Source: Daldinia sp. FL1419
Taxonomy: Eukaryota > Ascomycota > Sordariomycetes > Xylariales > Hypoxylaceae
Direction: 5' to 3'
NCBI GenBank assembly: GCA_025201765.1
Contig: MU623397.1
Span: 62,001-126,000 of the forward strand
Length of the DNA stretch: 64,000 nt
Program-made: the position numbers and the translations under genes
The notes under the pieces: generated by a model
The model's input: only the letters and a program-made list of their open reading frames with translations
What the model was told of the DNA's origin: nothing
Databases searched by the model: none
In this document: positions 11,701 through 23,272 of the stretch, one piece after another
Position numbering within the stretch: the first letter of the stretch is position 1
Layout of the letters: every line of letters starts with the position of its first letter

Positions 11701-11960
11701 TTCTGAGAGAATGTTATTGTATATTGTAAAATTGTTGTATGGATTTGTTAAATTTAATATGTATTAATTTGAAATTTATTTTTAATATTATTAATGTAAA
11801 TTATATATAAAATCTTTAATATTTAATCCTTATTTGTTGATTATTAATTTGGAACCTTTTAGAATTATTAGTCTACAAATAGATAATATCTTTAATATTA
11901 ATATTATGGAATTCTTTGTAGTTAAAAATAAAGTATTTAATGAAGTTAATATTAAAATAC
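11701..11960 (+). pseudogene. Relic of copia reverse transcriptase
   Basis: A frame with few stops contains IVKLLYGFVKF, matching the copia RT LYG motif, then after about 45 codons LQIDNIF, matching the catalytic (L/V)QxDD(T/I) box with the second Asp changed to Asn (a G-to-A change). A stop codon interrupts the segment between them. This supports the copia class and the + orientation. Confidence 0.7.
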
Positions 11961-12742
11961 ATCCTTAAAAGATATTAAATAAGAGAATAAAAAATTTTAA
12001 TAATATTTGTATTATAATTTATAATAATAATTATAAAATTTCAATTATTTAAAAAGATTAAATTAAGAAATTTAAATTATTAAATATTAAAGTTATAAAT
12101 ATAATTAGTAAATTTATAAAACAAAAGGCTCAAAAAATTTATATTACTTTTATATATTAACCCAAAATAGCTTTTAACTACTCAATTGCCACTTAGCATC
12201 AAGAACCAAAAACCAAGGAAACCAAGGCTTTAAACGTTAAAATCACCTAATAAATGAACAATAAAACCTGTGAATTTAAATATATTAAATTAAATTTTCA
12301 AAATTTCCATTTATATATCTTTATTAATAACTCATTTATAAACAATAAGAACCTTAATTTATAAATCAGATACATTATTATTTTAAATAATAAGAAATTA
12401 ACAGATTAAAATAATAAGGTTAAGATTATTAATAATATAATTTATTAATTATTTATTAAATGTAAATATATTATTTATAATATATTTATTAATAAAATAT
12501 ATGGTATAATCTAAGGTTTTGATATAGGATATATTATATATTATATTATTAATATTATATTAGAATGTTTCTTATTTTCTAAAACTTTTTTTATTTTTTG
12601 TACTAATTTATTCTCCTTATATTAATATTTGGTATAAATAGGTATTATTAATAAAAAAAGGTTAATAATAAATTTTATAACTTTAAAATAATTATACAAA
12701 AATAGAGAAATAAATGATATTTACTGGATTTATAGAACTTAT

Positions 12743-12844
12743 AACCCAGTTAATATTATGACAAAAGCTTCCCCTAATAAAGCTATAAAAATACTAATAA
12801 AAGATAATCAAATTAATTTACATTTAAAAGGTTGGGTAAAATAA
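12743..12844 (+). pseudogene. Relic of copia RNase H C-terminus
   Basis: The frame reads NPVNIMTKASPNKAIKILI ... LHLKGWVK then stop, recognisable as the conserved end of fungal copia polyproteins (NPADAxTK...KAL...GWVKR type). It ends about 50 bp before the 3' LTR, as expected. Confidence 0.7.
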
Positions 12845-12895
12845 GAAACTAATAATGGTTTGCAAACTGTTACTTACAAAAAGAAGTAAAGTAAA

Positions 12896-13111
12896 TAATA
12901 GTTAAATGTTATTAAATATTATAGATCTTTATAATAAGTAAAGAAGGTATTATATAATTAATATATTATATATATAAAGGTTTTAAACCTATTAAGTTCA
13001 AAATAAATAACTTTCCTCTTTAGGACTTATAAATATACAAGTTTCACTACATTATTTTACTTATTACTTGCTTTCGCTGTTATTTCTCTTATACGTACGT
13101 TTAGCCCAACA
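12896..13111 (+). repeat. 3' LTR of the copia element
   Basis: 216 bp, ends CA; followed by the AAACA duplication at 13112-13116. Roughly the first 130 bp carry more C-to-T/G-to-A changes in this copy, while the last 80 bp are the better preserved copy. Confidence 0.9.
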
Positions 13112-13116
13112 AAACA

Positions 13117-15206
13117 ACTCTTCAAGTACATAGGTACCTCGGGTCAACAAGTAGCGGCGTGGCAGACCGGCAGGAGCGAATCCTGACCTTTTTCGGTCAG
13201 AGTACCTGATACCTAGAGTACCTGGTATCGAAAGAGACTCATCTCGGCAAATTGGCGCGATGCATATGCGCCGTGGCTCGTTTAACCGCTTCACCCTTGT
13301 AGCTCGGCGGTACTCGCAAGTCTACCTACGTACCGGGTTTTGCGACCTGCGTATCACATAAAATGGAATCGTCCAGTGCTTAGTGAGTATCTACCTGCCT
13401 ACCTGGTAGGCGACGCTTTATAGAACATAGACTTGCGTTTTTGCTGCTCGACCAGGCCGCTTTCAGCCCTTCCTATATTGTGGTAAAGCTAAGCTTCGTG
13501 GTATATTGACATCTGACATGCTACCTACTAACCTACTAGGTTAGGTACCTATGACAGGCACCGCCGGTAGTGTCTGCCGATCTCCGATAGGCTTGGGTAC
13601 GTTGCTCGCCTGTATGGGTTATCGTATACCACGGTCTGGTATACTACGATTATTCGTTACTAGGTAGTGTTCTACTTCGATGGATGTGTATGGCTACACC
13701 TTGAAGGTTTAAGTGACGGCGTGTGACCGTATAATGTTAGGTATCGTCCTAGGATGCTACTGAGTAACGTTGATAGATTCGTGGCCTTGTGGCTTGAGCC
13801 CTAAGGCTGCCTACAAGGGGAAAGTCGTGCTAGCTACTCCTGGGTACAGACTATTCTATTACCTACCTTTCGGTACTGGATTCCTAAACTCACGCCTGGA
13901 ATAACATCAATATGAGGGGCGAGAGGATAGAGCACGTTCTCCTATTGACGTATTCATCTCTACAGTAGACCTCCCCTTTTCATAAGTAGGTAGCCAGTGA
14001 TATACGTCCTTTTTTATTCTATTCGGTGTAGCTACGATATAAAATGCGAGTATCCACCGTTTCTTGGCCCTTTCAGATCTTTTAGTTATACAACATTGCC
14101 TAGTTTGAACGCATCTGTAGCTCTTTCACACTTCGATCGATTTCAAGATTGCCTCACCCAACATCATATTTATGATGATTTCTGATATCATACTACGACA
14201 ATATGAGGCAAAAGAGATCAGTCAGTTTTATATGCTTTTCCTTCATCTATCTTACAGACATCGTGATTGTCTTTGTTATGCTATTGCAGGCTAAATTGTC
14301 GACTTAATTGGAGTAACCCCTGGCCTGAGAAGTTGATTCCCATGTGGAGACTTTAGGGGTATAATAACACGCTCTCGATCAAGATATGCCCGTTTTGATT
14401 CGACAATTGGAGAGGGATCGCCTGTACTCTTTCGCGAATCATTTATTGGCAGAAATTCTAAACGGAACGTAAAGCTCAAGTAAACCCATTTGAAGATTCA
14501 GGCTAATGTCGACTCCGGGAATCCTTGCCAGGCGTCCGAAAGATCCAATCAGGTCGGGGGTAAAACTAATTCGTTTTACTTATGACATAGATATGCAGGG
14601 ACGAACACCTCTTGGCCTCCCCTCGCTACTACGTAGGCACATGCTATTATAAGATTACGACTGTGTATTTTCCTAGCTTGGACTATTATAAGGGGTAAGG
14701 GGCCATCGTAACTAGACCGTAGACGACCCCACGCGGAGTGACAAATTCCATTCCCGAAGTTTTGATGGGAAGAGGTGGTGAGCTCTGCGGTATACAATCT
14801 GCCAGGTTTAGAAAACATCTACTTGGCACTGAAGGTTGTTCCGGTTCTGGCCAGTCTACCATTTAATGCCACGTTAGCTTCAGCCGCGCTACTACGCGTA
14901 TTGACCCATTCAAGCGAACGTAGTAGGGGGCAAAGGATTGAACCCCCTCGATCTTACATCATGAAGAGCATCCGGCATGGTATCCTAGATGGTACCTCGT
15001 TATGCAGAGTTCCTATATTGGCCTACCCGTATTGGCCGCTCCGGAGACAGCTCTCCAAATTAATTTCCCTCGGTTGAAGCCATGTCCTGTAATGTGACGA
15101 CGCTGTTTGGTTTTGTTGATATAAAGGAAGACTGTTCTCTTCTAGGCACTCGTGTCGGCTTGTTTTTTGTTTTGCTCTATTCGATATCTCCTTAGAAAGA
15201 ACCAAT
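13117..15206. other. Gene-free region between copia element and AA8 gene
   Basis: Ordinary composition begins abruptly at the end of the 3' LTR. It has several AGGTAGGTA/TACCTAC words (about 13124-13140, 13385-13410, 13525-13560). Short open frames on both strands (for example 14775-15077 plus, 14576-14818 minus) overlap each other and show no domain. I see no gene I can support. Confidence 0.45.
15118..15126 (+). promoter_or_regulatory. Possible TATA element of the AA8 gene
   Basis: GATATAAAG lies about 80 bp upstream of the ATG at 15207, a plausible distance for a fungal core promoter. Positional argument only. Confidence 0.3.
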
Positions 15207-16006
15207 ATGAAGTGGTCTGCAGTCACTGCTGGTGTTATTGGCCTTGCCGGGTCCGGTATGTAGAATTGCCTATTTCTAAAATATTACATTCCTTTTAATG
15301 GAAAAAGAAATGCAATATATATATATATTGAACTGATACTAATAGTGATATAGCTCTCGGTCAGCTGGACTCGAGCCCTTTCGTCGACGCTGACACCGGA
15401 ATCACCTTCCAGTCTTATACAAGCACGGACGGTATTACTTATCGACTGGCTCTTCCGGCAGAAGCAACTGGCGACGCTGGCTACGATGTGATCCTACAGG
15501 TCGTAGTGCCAGCAGAATTGGGCTGGGCTGGATGGGCCTGGGGTGGTGCGATGACTTACAACCCCTTGACTATCGTATGGCGCGATGGGGACAATGTTCA
15601 ATTCTCCCCCCGCCAAGCTACGTAAGTGATATCTCGGACTATACGAACAATTGTTTTCGAAAACTTAGGACTAACTAGAAATAGCGGCTACTATTTGCCC
15701 GGTACCTATGAGGATGCTAAGTACACTGTCCTCAAGGGCACTGGCGTCAACGAGACGCACTTCAAATTCACGGCGCTCTGCACAGGCTGCGCCAGCTGGA
15801 CCGACTTCGACGGAAACCCATACATCCTTAACGGTGCCGGGGACACCAACTTCGCCTACGCATTCTCCGCAACCCCGGTAGAGGAGCCGGCAAACCCGGA
15901 GTCGGGATTCAGCATCCACGACAACGTCGGACGATGGATCCACGACCTAGGCGGCGCTCGATCCGACAAGTTCGAAGAATGGGTGACGACCAATACCCTC
16001 GCGTAG
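15207..16006 (+). CDS. Secreted stand-alone AA8 cytochrome (cellobiose dehydrogenase cytochrome-like domain)
   Basis: Three exons: 15207-15255, 15354-15621, 15685-16006, giving 212 aa. Introns are GTATGT...TAG and GTAAGT...TAG, the second with a CTAAC branch point; both keep frame. Residues 1-19 form a signal peptide. The rest matches the cytochrome (iron reductase) domain of cellobiose dehydrogenase: GWAWGGAMTYNP contributes the probable haem ligand M83, H184 in SIHDNVGRW is the probable second ligand (101 residues later, close to the family spacing), and C138/C141 could pair. There is no GMC flavin domain and no cellulose-binding module, so this is a free AA8 protein. Such proteins are thought to shuttle electrons to lytic polysaccharide monooxygenases or iron; that role here is inferred. 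Confidence 0.85.
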
Positions 16007-16588
16007 GTGAAGATAGCTCGACTAGCCAATGAAGCGACTTGGACTTGTACTCAGAGAAGCACGGAGCCGGAGCTATAAGATTCGAGGTATTCGTTGGGGA
16101 TCGTGGCCTAGCTTTCTTTATAATTAGATAGGTGCCCATGGCTTGTTGGGTTTAGGGGGGGAAATGAATAGAGAAAAAAATTTGAAAAATTGAGAATCTC
16201 TTATTGAGTGATGTGTAAGAATATCAAGTGACGACCTGAATAGTCTAGGTGTAGGAATGTAAGTTGTTAAGAGGAAAGGGGATATTTACGGTAGTTACAT
16301 ACAATAAACGGGGTAGTTTACTTGTGGCGTATTATTCATTTAGAGAATACTAGGTACCTAGTTAGTATCGGATAAATACATTGACTAACTATATTTCTTA
16401 GTGGGTACAGTAAGTACCTCTTCATGTACCTCGAATTCTTTTGAAATGCGCTTCGTCATTTCTTATCGACATTTCTTTTGATTCTTCAACATGTTTGCGA
16501 CGAATCGCCAACCTCGTCGCCTCGGGCTAAATAGTAGCAAAGCCATGATATCTCGATGTATTCGAATGTCAATACTAAATAAGTCGTC
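16007..16588. other. Intergenic between AA8 gene and arp6
   Basis: 3' UTR of the AA8 gene and promoter of arp6, in the same orientation. It contains ACTAGGTACCTAGTTAGT near 16349-16366, another copy of the dispersed palindromic word. No gene seen. Confidence 0.5.
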
Positions 16589-18008
16589 ATGGCTCCGAGA
16601 AAATCAAAAGCAAATGAACCTCCCTCGCTGTCCAGAACGTTGGTCCTCGACAACGGCGCGTACACGATAAAGGCCGGATACGTGACAGACGACGTTGTAG
16701 ACGAGCCCCGCGTTATTCCAAACTGCATCGCGCGAGATCGCAACAAGAAGATCTACATTGCTTCCGATATAAGTAAATGTACCGACTTGAGCGAAGTCGC
16801 ATTCAGGCGACCCGTTGAGAAGGGCTTCGTTGTGAATTGGGAGGCCGAGAAGGAAATATGGGAGCACGAATTCTTCGACGACAAAGCTCCGCAACCTTGC
16901 GACCCCTCCGAAACTCGGCTACTACTTACCGAGCCTTCCAATTCTCTTCCTATACTACAAACGAATTGCGACCAAATGGTCTTTGAGGAGTTTGGCTTCG
17001 CAAGCTATTATCGGGCAATTGGTACGTCACGACCAACTCGTGCGCCCCCGGGGACTGTTGAAGCTGAACGCCTTGTAGCTGACAATAACCATCCTAGGCC
17101 CGTCCCTTAATGCGTATCACGACGTACAAGGTATCCTCCGAACACCCCGAGACCCTGGGACAGCCGCTGAGCTTCCTGCTGAGATCCTGCTCCTCATCGA
17201 TACTGGATACTCCCATACCACCGTAACTCCGCTCCTCCAAGGCAGACCTATCCATCCCGCCATCCGAAGACTAGATGTGGGGGGTAAACTCTTAACCAAC
17301 TATCTAACGCGGCTGCTTTCGCTTCGTCATTATGATATGCGTAATGAAGCATATATCGTGAACGAGATGAAGGAGGCTGCCTGCTATGTTTCCCTTGACT
17401 ACAAGGGGGATCTTGAGCGTACCTGGAAGGGTACGAAAGGCGAACGCCGGGAAAGCTATCTCAACGGTGGAGGGATAGCCAAAGATTACGTGCTCCCTGA
17501 TTTTCATACGATAACCAAGGGCATTATCCGGGATTTCGATCCTCTACGCGCCTCAAAGGCTCGAAAACTAGCTGCTGGTCGGGCTGGAGAGTCTACCGAG
17601 GACGTCTTAACTCTCAGAAACGAGCGCTTCTCCGTTCCAGAGTTGTTATTCCATCCCTCAGATATTGGCATACGTCAGCCAGGTATTGCGGATCTCGTCA
17701 TGCAATCTCTACGCGTTCTACCCGTCGGATTATGGCCTGGACTTCTCGCTAATATTATCGTCGTTGGTGGCAACTCTCTATTTGATGGATTCGTTGAACG
17801 ACTGCAAAAAGAAATCGTGCAGTTGGCTCCTGACGAATGCTTTGTTCGGGTGGCTCGCCCTGTAGATCCGATAACTAGTACGTGGCTAGGCGGCGCCAAT
17901 CTAGCTAAACACGAGAATATCAACGCGCTCTCCGTCACGAGACAGGAGTACGAAGAATTCGGTGCGGCGTGGGTTGCACGCAAGTTCGCCACTGGCCTGG
18001 AGTTATGA
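16589..18008 (+). CDS. arp6: Actin-related protein 6 (SWR1 chromatin-remodelling subunit)
   Basis: Two exons, 16589-17021 and 17098-18008, giving 447 aa; the 76-bp intron is GTACGT...CCTAG and keeps frame (AI-G/GPSLNAYHD). The first exon has the actin-fold phosphate loop LVLDNGAYTIKAGY (about residues 18-31) and Arp6-typical RPVEKGFVVNWEAEKEIW. The second exon has LLLIDTGYSHTTVTP and the late-actin motif IIVVGGNSLFDGF. Length fits fungal Arp6. In yeast, Arp6 is a core subunit of SWR1, which deposits histone H2A.Z; nuclear location is expected from the family. The upstream gene is on the same strand but clearly separate. Confidence 0.9.
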
Positions 18009-19546
18009 ATTCGCTTCGAGATGGAGTCCAGTTCCGGAATATTTAGCCTCACGCGCCGACTGATGGTCACGGATGGCAACTATTAAGATAACCCGGCCCC
18101 AAGAGATTACTCATATGCCGAGGTTCCTTTGGTGTTTCCTAGCAGGGTACTATTGCGCGTGACGGATGTTCGTGAGAATAAACATACCAAGGAAGCACTT
18201 CTTGGACTAGGCTTCTAGAGGAGCTTATGCCTTGCTAATTCGATGTCTGGCCAGGGGATTGTTCTCAAAACGAACTTGAGGATAGGTAGTAAGTAAATAC
18301 GGGCTCTTTCTCCCAGCCCTAGAGATTCCCTCTACGGACAACGACTGATATAAAATTAATAGTAGTATATACATACAGAAGTTGTAAGAAGGCCTTTCGA
18401 TGTTGAGAGGTCGATTGCCTTTTAACTTTCGAAGTGGCCATATTCTCTAAAGTAGTTAGCCTTGATGTTTGCATACCGGAATGCTGAACGAGTAATGGTA
18501 TGGCCTAGCACAGTGCAAATTTATGTGTATAATCTAGCCATAATTTAGCTCTAGAGTGCCCTCTACAGTTATGTCAATCACAGCCCTATCCATATCCATG
18601 AACAAGATTCAGAGGCACACTGGAACGAGGAAGACAGAAGCAGGTTTACTGGATAAAAACTATATCTGCTCATTCATAGCTGAGTAGGGTATCATCTCGG
18701 CCCTCGAATTCGAAAGGCGCGCAGGAGAAACAAATGCAAGGCTGTTTGTTGTGTAGTTGACCACGCCTTGATACAACCAATATCGACATTATAACTTCAA
18801 CCGACCGAACCGAACCGAACATAGATATGGCAATAGAGTAGAGAAACCGTAACGCCGCCAGAAACCATTGATTCCTAGATCACTGATAATTGAAAATCAT
18901 AGTCGTAGTAGGTTCATCGTAATAAAATGCTTGATAATTCATAATCGAGCACCTGTGCCTCTCAACAGACGTGGTCGTTAATACATCTCGTGGGATCGGC
19001 GACCGCTTCTTCTCGAGCACCCTATGAACTGGTTAATTCACTTATTCATGATAATTTAGGGATGGGATGGCAGCCGTACAATCGCACTAGTATTAAAGGT
19101 TAGCTAATCGTCCCAATCCGCAAGGGCAAGACATACCAATGTGAGGGTTGACCCTTCATAATGGATGATGCAGTATCCGCCACCGCAGGCTCTACAAAGC
19201 TTCTGCGTGTTGGCAATGCAATCCAAGCACTATGATCTGTTAGTAGGTTGGATCGTTGTTATGAAGGGGGATCAGAATCATACGTTATGTTCGCATTCCC
19301 AACAGCTTCGTTTGATCTTGGGGGTCTCGTGGCTCTGGAATCAGCATTTGTTAGCAAAGGGACGTTTGAAAAGGCTCCTGCACGTTCAAGTATCAAGGAA
19401 AAGATGCTTGCGTCTGGGGATTGTCGCCGCATACAATTTCAAGGGATGATCGAAAGGAGCAGGTTCCCGCCCTCGCCATCCCTACATGAGCTAGGGTCAT
19501 GGGGGTGATGTTATATTTCCTTCCTGGATGGCCGCTTCGCAACCAC
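18009..19546. other. Convergent intergenic region
   Basis: 1.5 kb between the 3' ends of arp6 and the F-box gene. Open frames at 19165-19449 and 19248-19508 overlap in different frames and have no motif. A small direct repeat of CCGAA units (GACCGAACCGAACCGAAC) lies near 18802. No gene supported. Confidence 0.5.
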
Positions 19547-20953
19547 TCAGGGTGGAAGGGGATTCCGAGCTCCCGGATTTTCCTCCACGGATCTTGAGTA
19601 GCAATTAGGACAGTAACCCTTCCGTACCTTGACGTTAGACGGCTCAAGAGCTGCCGATTCATGCTCTGCTACGCTGGTGTTCTGACCGACGATGTGCACG
19701 AGTTGGCCACTTAGCTGTTGCCGGCTAGGTACCTGATAGCAGGCCTCGCACCACCACTGGTCACAGCTGAAACAGTACCTCTCCCGAATGCATTCGAGAC
19801 ATCTCGGGACGAATTTATGTGCCCCTCCGGCTCCTTCGGTCCCTTCGGATCTGGGGTTAGGTTTCGGGCAAGTTGCTGCTTTAATAGTAGACGAATGGAG
19901 CGGAACAGGTGCCAATAGAGGTAAGTCTTCCGGCGGAGAGTCCCCGTACACGGTAAAGCCCTCCGGCGCAGTTCCGCAAGATGCACATCCGCCAACCGCA
20001 AATGTAGCGACGTTCCATGGACTCTCAGCACTGGGTGCTCCGTGCGGCGAAACTGGTACCCTTCCAAAAGCAGACGAATTCTGATGGCGAGGACTCGTGC
20101 AAAGCACAGCATCAAATTTGATCACTTCCCGACAGTCTAGGAGCGTCTCAGCCCAGCCGTCTGCAATATGTTTTTTAATGATGCGGCCCCTTTTATGATA
20201 CCAATCGTCTCCTTCGTTCTGAATAGACTCGTTCAGCGCATGTTGAGACTTTTGATTCCAACCAACGCCAATATTAATATTAGCAACTCCCGGAAGGATA
20301 CCGTGCTGTCTAGCTATTAACGGGGTAGGTAGCGCGGGAGCATCCTTGGCTCCGAATACATATAACGCCTTTAGTCGAGGCGTATCGTCAGGTCGAGTAG
20401 ATCGGCAAGCGTAGCGCAAGCTCTGCATCAGCTTGCGCTCGTTGAGGTTCATCACATCGCGAATGGAGAGGATGCGCACACGCAAGGTAGGGTCAACAAG
20501 GATGTCGTTGCAGAACTCGGCCGTAACGGAAAGACCGTCGAGAACCAGAGTCTGGACATGGTGCAAAATATCACGACGACGTATACCCTTAAAAATACTA
20601 CGTAGAGGACCCGAGTAGAAATCGTCTTCTGTTATGTCATCGCGGGCCGAGGTATTAGGCCAAATATCTTCGCTATGTTTGATCCTAAGACGAGTTAGGT
20701 CGAGATGCCGGAAGATGCCGGGGGTGCGGTATAAAAGTAGATCGCGGAATGACGGCGAAGTAGCAGCGAGGTTGAGAAGACTCGAGATAGGGAGGTAGGG
20801 AATAGTCTGGTGCAGAACGAGAGAGTTGGCGAGCAGGTTTAGTAAGGGATTGGTGCTTGTGAAGGCATCGGAGCTAATATCGGAGGTTGAGTGGGAATCG
20901 AAGTAGTCGAATGAGTCGCGCGGGTGTTGTTGGATGATGGCTCTAGGTGCCAT
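19547..20953 (-). CDS. F-box-like protein with C-terminal cysteine-rich domain
   Basis: A single-exon frame of 468 aa. Residues about 35-75 (SLVLHQTIPYLPISSLLNLAATSPSFRDLLL in outline) fit an F-box: a hydrophobic helix, a Pro-Ile-Ser-Ser-Leu-Leu turn and a conserved Leu/Phe pattern. The middle part is leucine-containing and ends with a cysteine-rich region: CASCGTAPEG, then CLECIRERYCFSCDQWWCEAC, then YCPNCYSRS, which looks like zinc co-ordination. Proteins of this build are common in filamentous fungi and mostly uncharacterised. A role as substrate receptor of an SCF ubiquitin ligase is inferred from the F-box alone. The start at 20953 (MAPRAIIQQHPRD) is the first ATG of the frame. Confidence 0.75.
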   Translation of the reverse strand: MAPRAIIQQHPRDSFDYFDSHSTSDISSDAFTSTNPLLNLLANSLVLHQTIPYLPISSLLNLAATSPSFRDLLLYRTPGIFRHLDLTRLRIKHSEDIWPNTSARDDITEDDFYSGPLRSIFKGIRRRDILHHVQTLVLDGLSVTAEFCNDILVDPTLRVRILSIRDVMNLNERKLMQSLRYACRSTRPDDTPRLKALYVFGAKDAPALPTPLIARQHGILPGVANINIGVGWNQKSQHALNESIQNEGDDWYHKRGRIIKKHIADGWAETLLDCREVIKFDAVLCTSPRHQNSSAFGRVPVSPHGAPSAESPWNVATFAVGGCASCGTAPEGFTVYGDSPPEDLPLLAPVPLHSSTIKAATCPKPNPRSEGTEGAGGAHKFVPRCLECIRERYCFSCDQWWCEACYQVPSRQQLSGQLVHIVGQNTSVAEHESAALEPSNVKVRKGYCPNCYSRSVEENPGARNPLPP

Positions 20954-22324
20954 TACATGCAGAGACAGACCAGCTGAATTGAAGGAAGGGGAAAAAAAAG
21001 AGGGTGTGAGACTTGATAGAAAAGACGAGTCAGTAAAATAAAAGTAAACATAAAAATAAAAATAAAGGTCTAGTTAAAAATAATAAAGTTAAGGTTTCGG
21101 GATTTAGATCAGATAAAGAGATAATTCGGTACCTACTTAGGTACCTAGGTATCTAAGTAAGTAGGTAGTCGAAGAGGTAACCTTAATTAAAAGAGAGAAA
21201 ATAATCATAAAAGGGGTCGAGGTCGAACAACTTACATTAGTTTCTTGTCTCTTGTTTCGAGGCAAGGTTTAAAGATGTGCGATATGTATGCCGTATACCT
21301 AAAGTAGATAGATTTCGATCTGATCCAAGACTTATAGTAAGACTATAATACCAAGATGTGTTGAGTAAAGTATTATGTATACGTATCGATATTGCAAGGT
21401 ACTTACCTACTACATGTAGGTAGGTAAGTAGGTAACCTAGGTATGTATGCACCTCGTATGCAAAAGAGTCTACCCAAGTCGTAAGAGAAATAGAAGATGG
21501 CCAGCAGATAGATATTAAGAGATCAAATAGTCAAAAATCTGCTTTGCTTATTTTACTCTTACCGTTGTTGTCGTAAGACAGACGACTCCGCACGTCCAAG
21601 ACGCAACGAAGTCATCTTAATATACTACATGTCGAATAAGAGACAAGTTAATCTATACCTGGCATACACCCCTGGACGTCCCGAGTAGAGAAGGGGGACA
21701 ACGATGAGGTATGAGGTGTTTTTTTTCTTAATCCTCTTTATTATTTGCCTCGCCTTCGTCACCAAGCCCGTCGTATATGATTAAGCATATAGAGAAGCAT
21801 TGGTAAAGGGTTCTCCATTAAGATGGATGTACCATTGCGTATCGTTTGGGTAAGGATGGCAATAATCTTGGGGTTTGCCTTTCCTTGGCAAGTTGAGCCG
21901 ACGATGTCGCATCGCATTTGCAGATATGCAGGAATAATAGACTATATCACTGGTCCCTTGAAATGCGTATATAGCTGGGGGGGCGAAGGGGAAGGGAGGG
22001 GGGAAGGGGTAGAAAAGAGTAAGCTGCCGAAGCGAATCAAGGCTACCAAGGCTCACAAGGCTTACCATTTATGATGATTATTGAGGCCAACGCAACGCTA
22101 TAGTTATAAATCTATACAACCATACTCGCCCTGTCGAATCTAGACTTTACGAACACAATGGACTTGGGTAGTATTGGATTTGACTGCCTGCCGATGCGGG
22201 GAGAGATAATCCCTTTTTGTCTTTGATGTACGTCTAATAATGCACGTCCCACGTACGGTGTCCAATGTACGGTAACCCGTATACAGGCGTATGGCGATGC
22301 GTGGTGTATGTTATATGTAATACA

Positions 22325-22351
22325 TGGTGGTGGTGGTGGTGGTAGTGGTGG
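22325..22351. repeat. TGG trinucleotide tract
   Basis: About eight consecutive TGG units, one with A replacing G (GGTAGTGG). It creates a poly-proline stretch in a spurious minus-strand frame. Confidence 0.8.
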
Positions 22352-22617
22352 GACACTTTTCGTGGAGTCGGTCAGCACTTGTTGTTTAAATACCTCTAGT
22401 CTTGAATGAGATCGTCATTGTCAACCATCTCACCATCTTGCTTGGCTCTCGCTTGGCTCCTTTAGGATTCAAAATCGCGTCCGTCTTGGAACTCTTGGCT
22501 GGTCTAGCCCATTTAGCCGTCGTTCAACATATCCAGCGTATCCGTCTTGTCTGAAGTGTCTGATAATATCGTCCACGAAGAGGTCCTATAGAAGTTGTCG
22601 CCGCGAAAAAGCGAAGC

Positions 22618-22650
22618 GGGAAACGGGAAACGGGAAACGGGAAACGGGAA
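22618..22650. repeat. Heptamer tandem GGGAAAC
   Basis: 4.7 exact copies of GGGAAAC in intergenic sequence, about 310 bp before the large TIR element. Confidence 0.85.
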
Positions 22651-23157
22651 GAGAATAAGACATGTATTCAATAAATGTAGTTAGGCAATAGAAATCTTGG
22701 CTGGGTTTTATCTGCACCTATACTTTTCATTTCCCTTATCGAAAAAAAGGTTTATTGGCTACCTCCTAGCCTTAGGTTAGTCTATTTTATCTATAAAACC
22801 CAACTTTATTTATTCTTATTGATAGCGCAGCGTGGATAATGCTTGTTGGTACTATGTAGATCGGATCTTATGGCTTATTTGATTAGTAAAAGGAGACTCG
22901 AACCGGACAAATCGTAATCGAGTATGAAACCTTCTTATTCAACCTTAAAAAGGAAGAAATAATGTGCCCCACAAATCAACCGCCTAAACTAATTAACCGC
23001 CTAAAATTTAAAACCTTTTTAATTTAATTGTAAATAATTTAATAAAAATAATTAAAATTAATTAAATATTTAATTAGTTATTATTTTTAAATGTTATTTT
23101 AATTAATTTATATATTTTTGTATTGTAGTTAATAATATTGTAAATTTTATAGCATTA

Positions 23158-23272
23158 AAGAGCTTGATGTTGCTGTTTTGGAGGATCCCCCTCAACAACC
23201 TCTTCGGGAGCCTTAAGGTCTATACCCTCCTTTTTAACCCATATAGCCTCTCCCTCGGCTTAAATAAAAAAT
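23158..23272 (-). pseudogene. Coding-like island inside the 2.3-kb element
   Basis: A patch of normal base composition within AT-rich sequence. On the minus strand it is open for about 36 codons (AEGEAIWVKKEGIDLKAPEE ... GDPPKQQHQAL, then stop). Upstream, a TAA that would be CAA before a transition joins it to a further EGFFI. This may be the C-terminal end of a former transposase, but I do not recognise the family. Confidence 0.35.

Larger units (their letters stand above)
6896..13111 (+). mobile_element. Full-length Ty1/copia LTR retrotransposon, RIP-destroyed
   Basis: Two 216-bp LTRs (6896-7111 and 12896-13111) bound a 6,216-bp element flanked by a 5-bp duplication AAACA (6891-6895 and 13112-13116). 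The LTRs align without any gap; by hand I count 38 differences, all C/T or G/A transitions. The interior is strongly AT-rich and full of stops, but copia-type relics remain in the expected + strand order: a gag zinc-knuckle-like motif near 9373-9480, reverse transcriptase near 11701-11960, and the RNase H tail at 12743-12844. That order (integrase before RT) suits Ty1/copia. A purine-rich tract near 12878-12895 could be the polypurine tract. It is not functional. Confidence 0.92.
20954..22959. other. Intergenic region with simple repeats
   Basis: 2 kb upstream of the F-box gene. It contains dense AGGTACCTA/TAAGTAGGTAG words at about 21130-21165 and 21400-21445, a heptamer tandem and a TGG tandem (listed separately). 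Open frames at 21781-22378 overlap on both strands and arise partly from purine-rich and TGG repeats. No gene supported. Confidence 0.45.

Noticed and set aside
14920..15000. tRNA-like sequence on the minus strand (GGGGGTTCAATCC)
   Set aside because: The T-stem does not pair beyond G-U pairs and no D-arm or anticodon arm is consistent.
22880..22925. tRNA-like B-box on the minus strand (GGTTCGAGTCT)
   Set aside because: The bases around it do not form a T-stem and no acceptor or anticodon arm can be folded.
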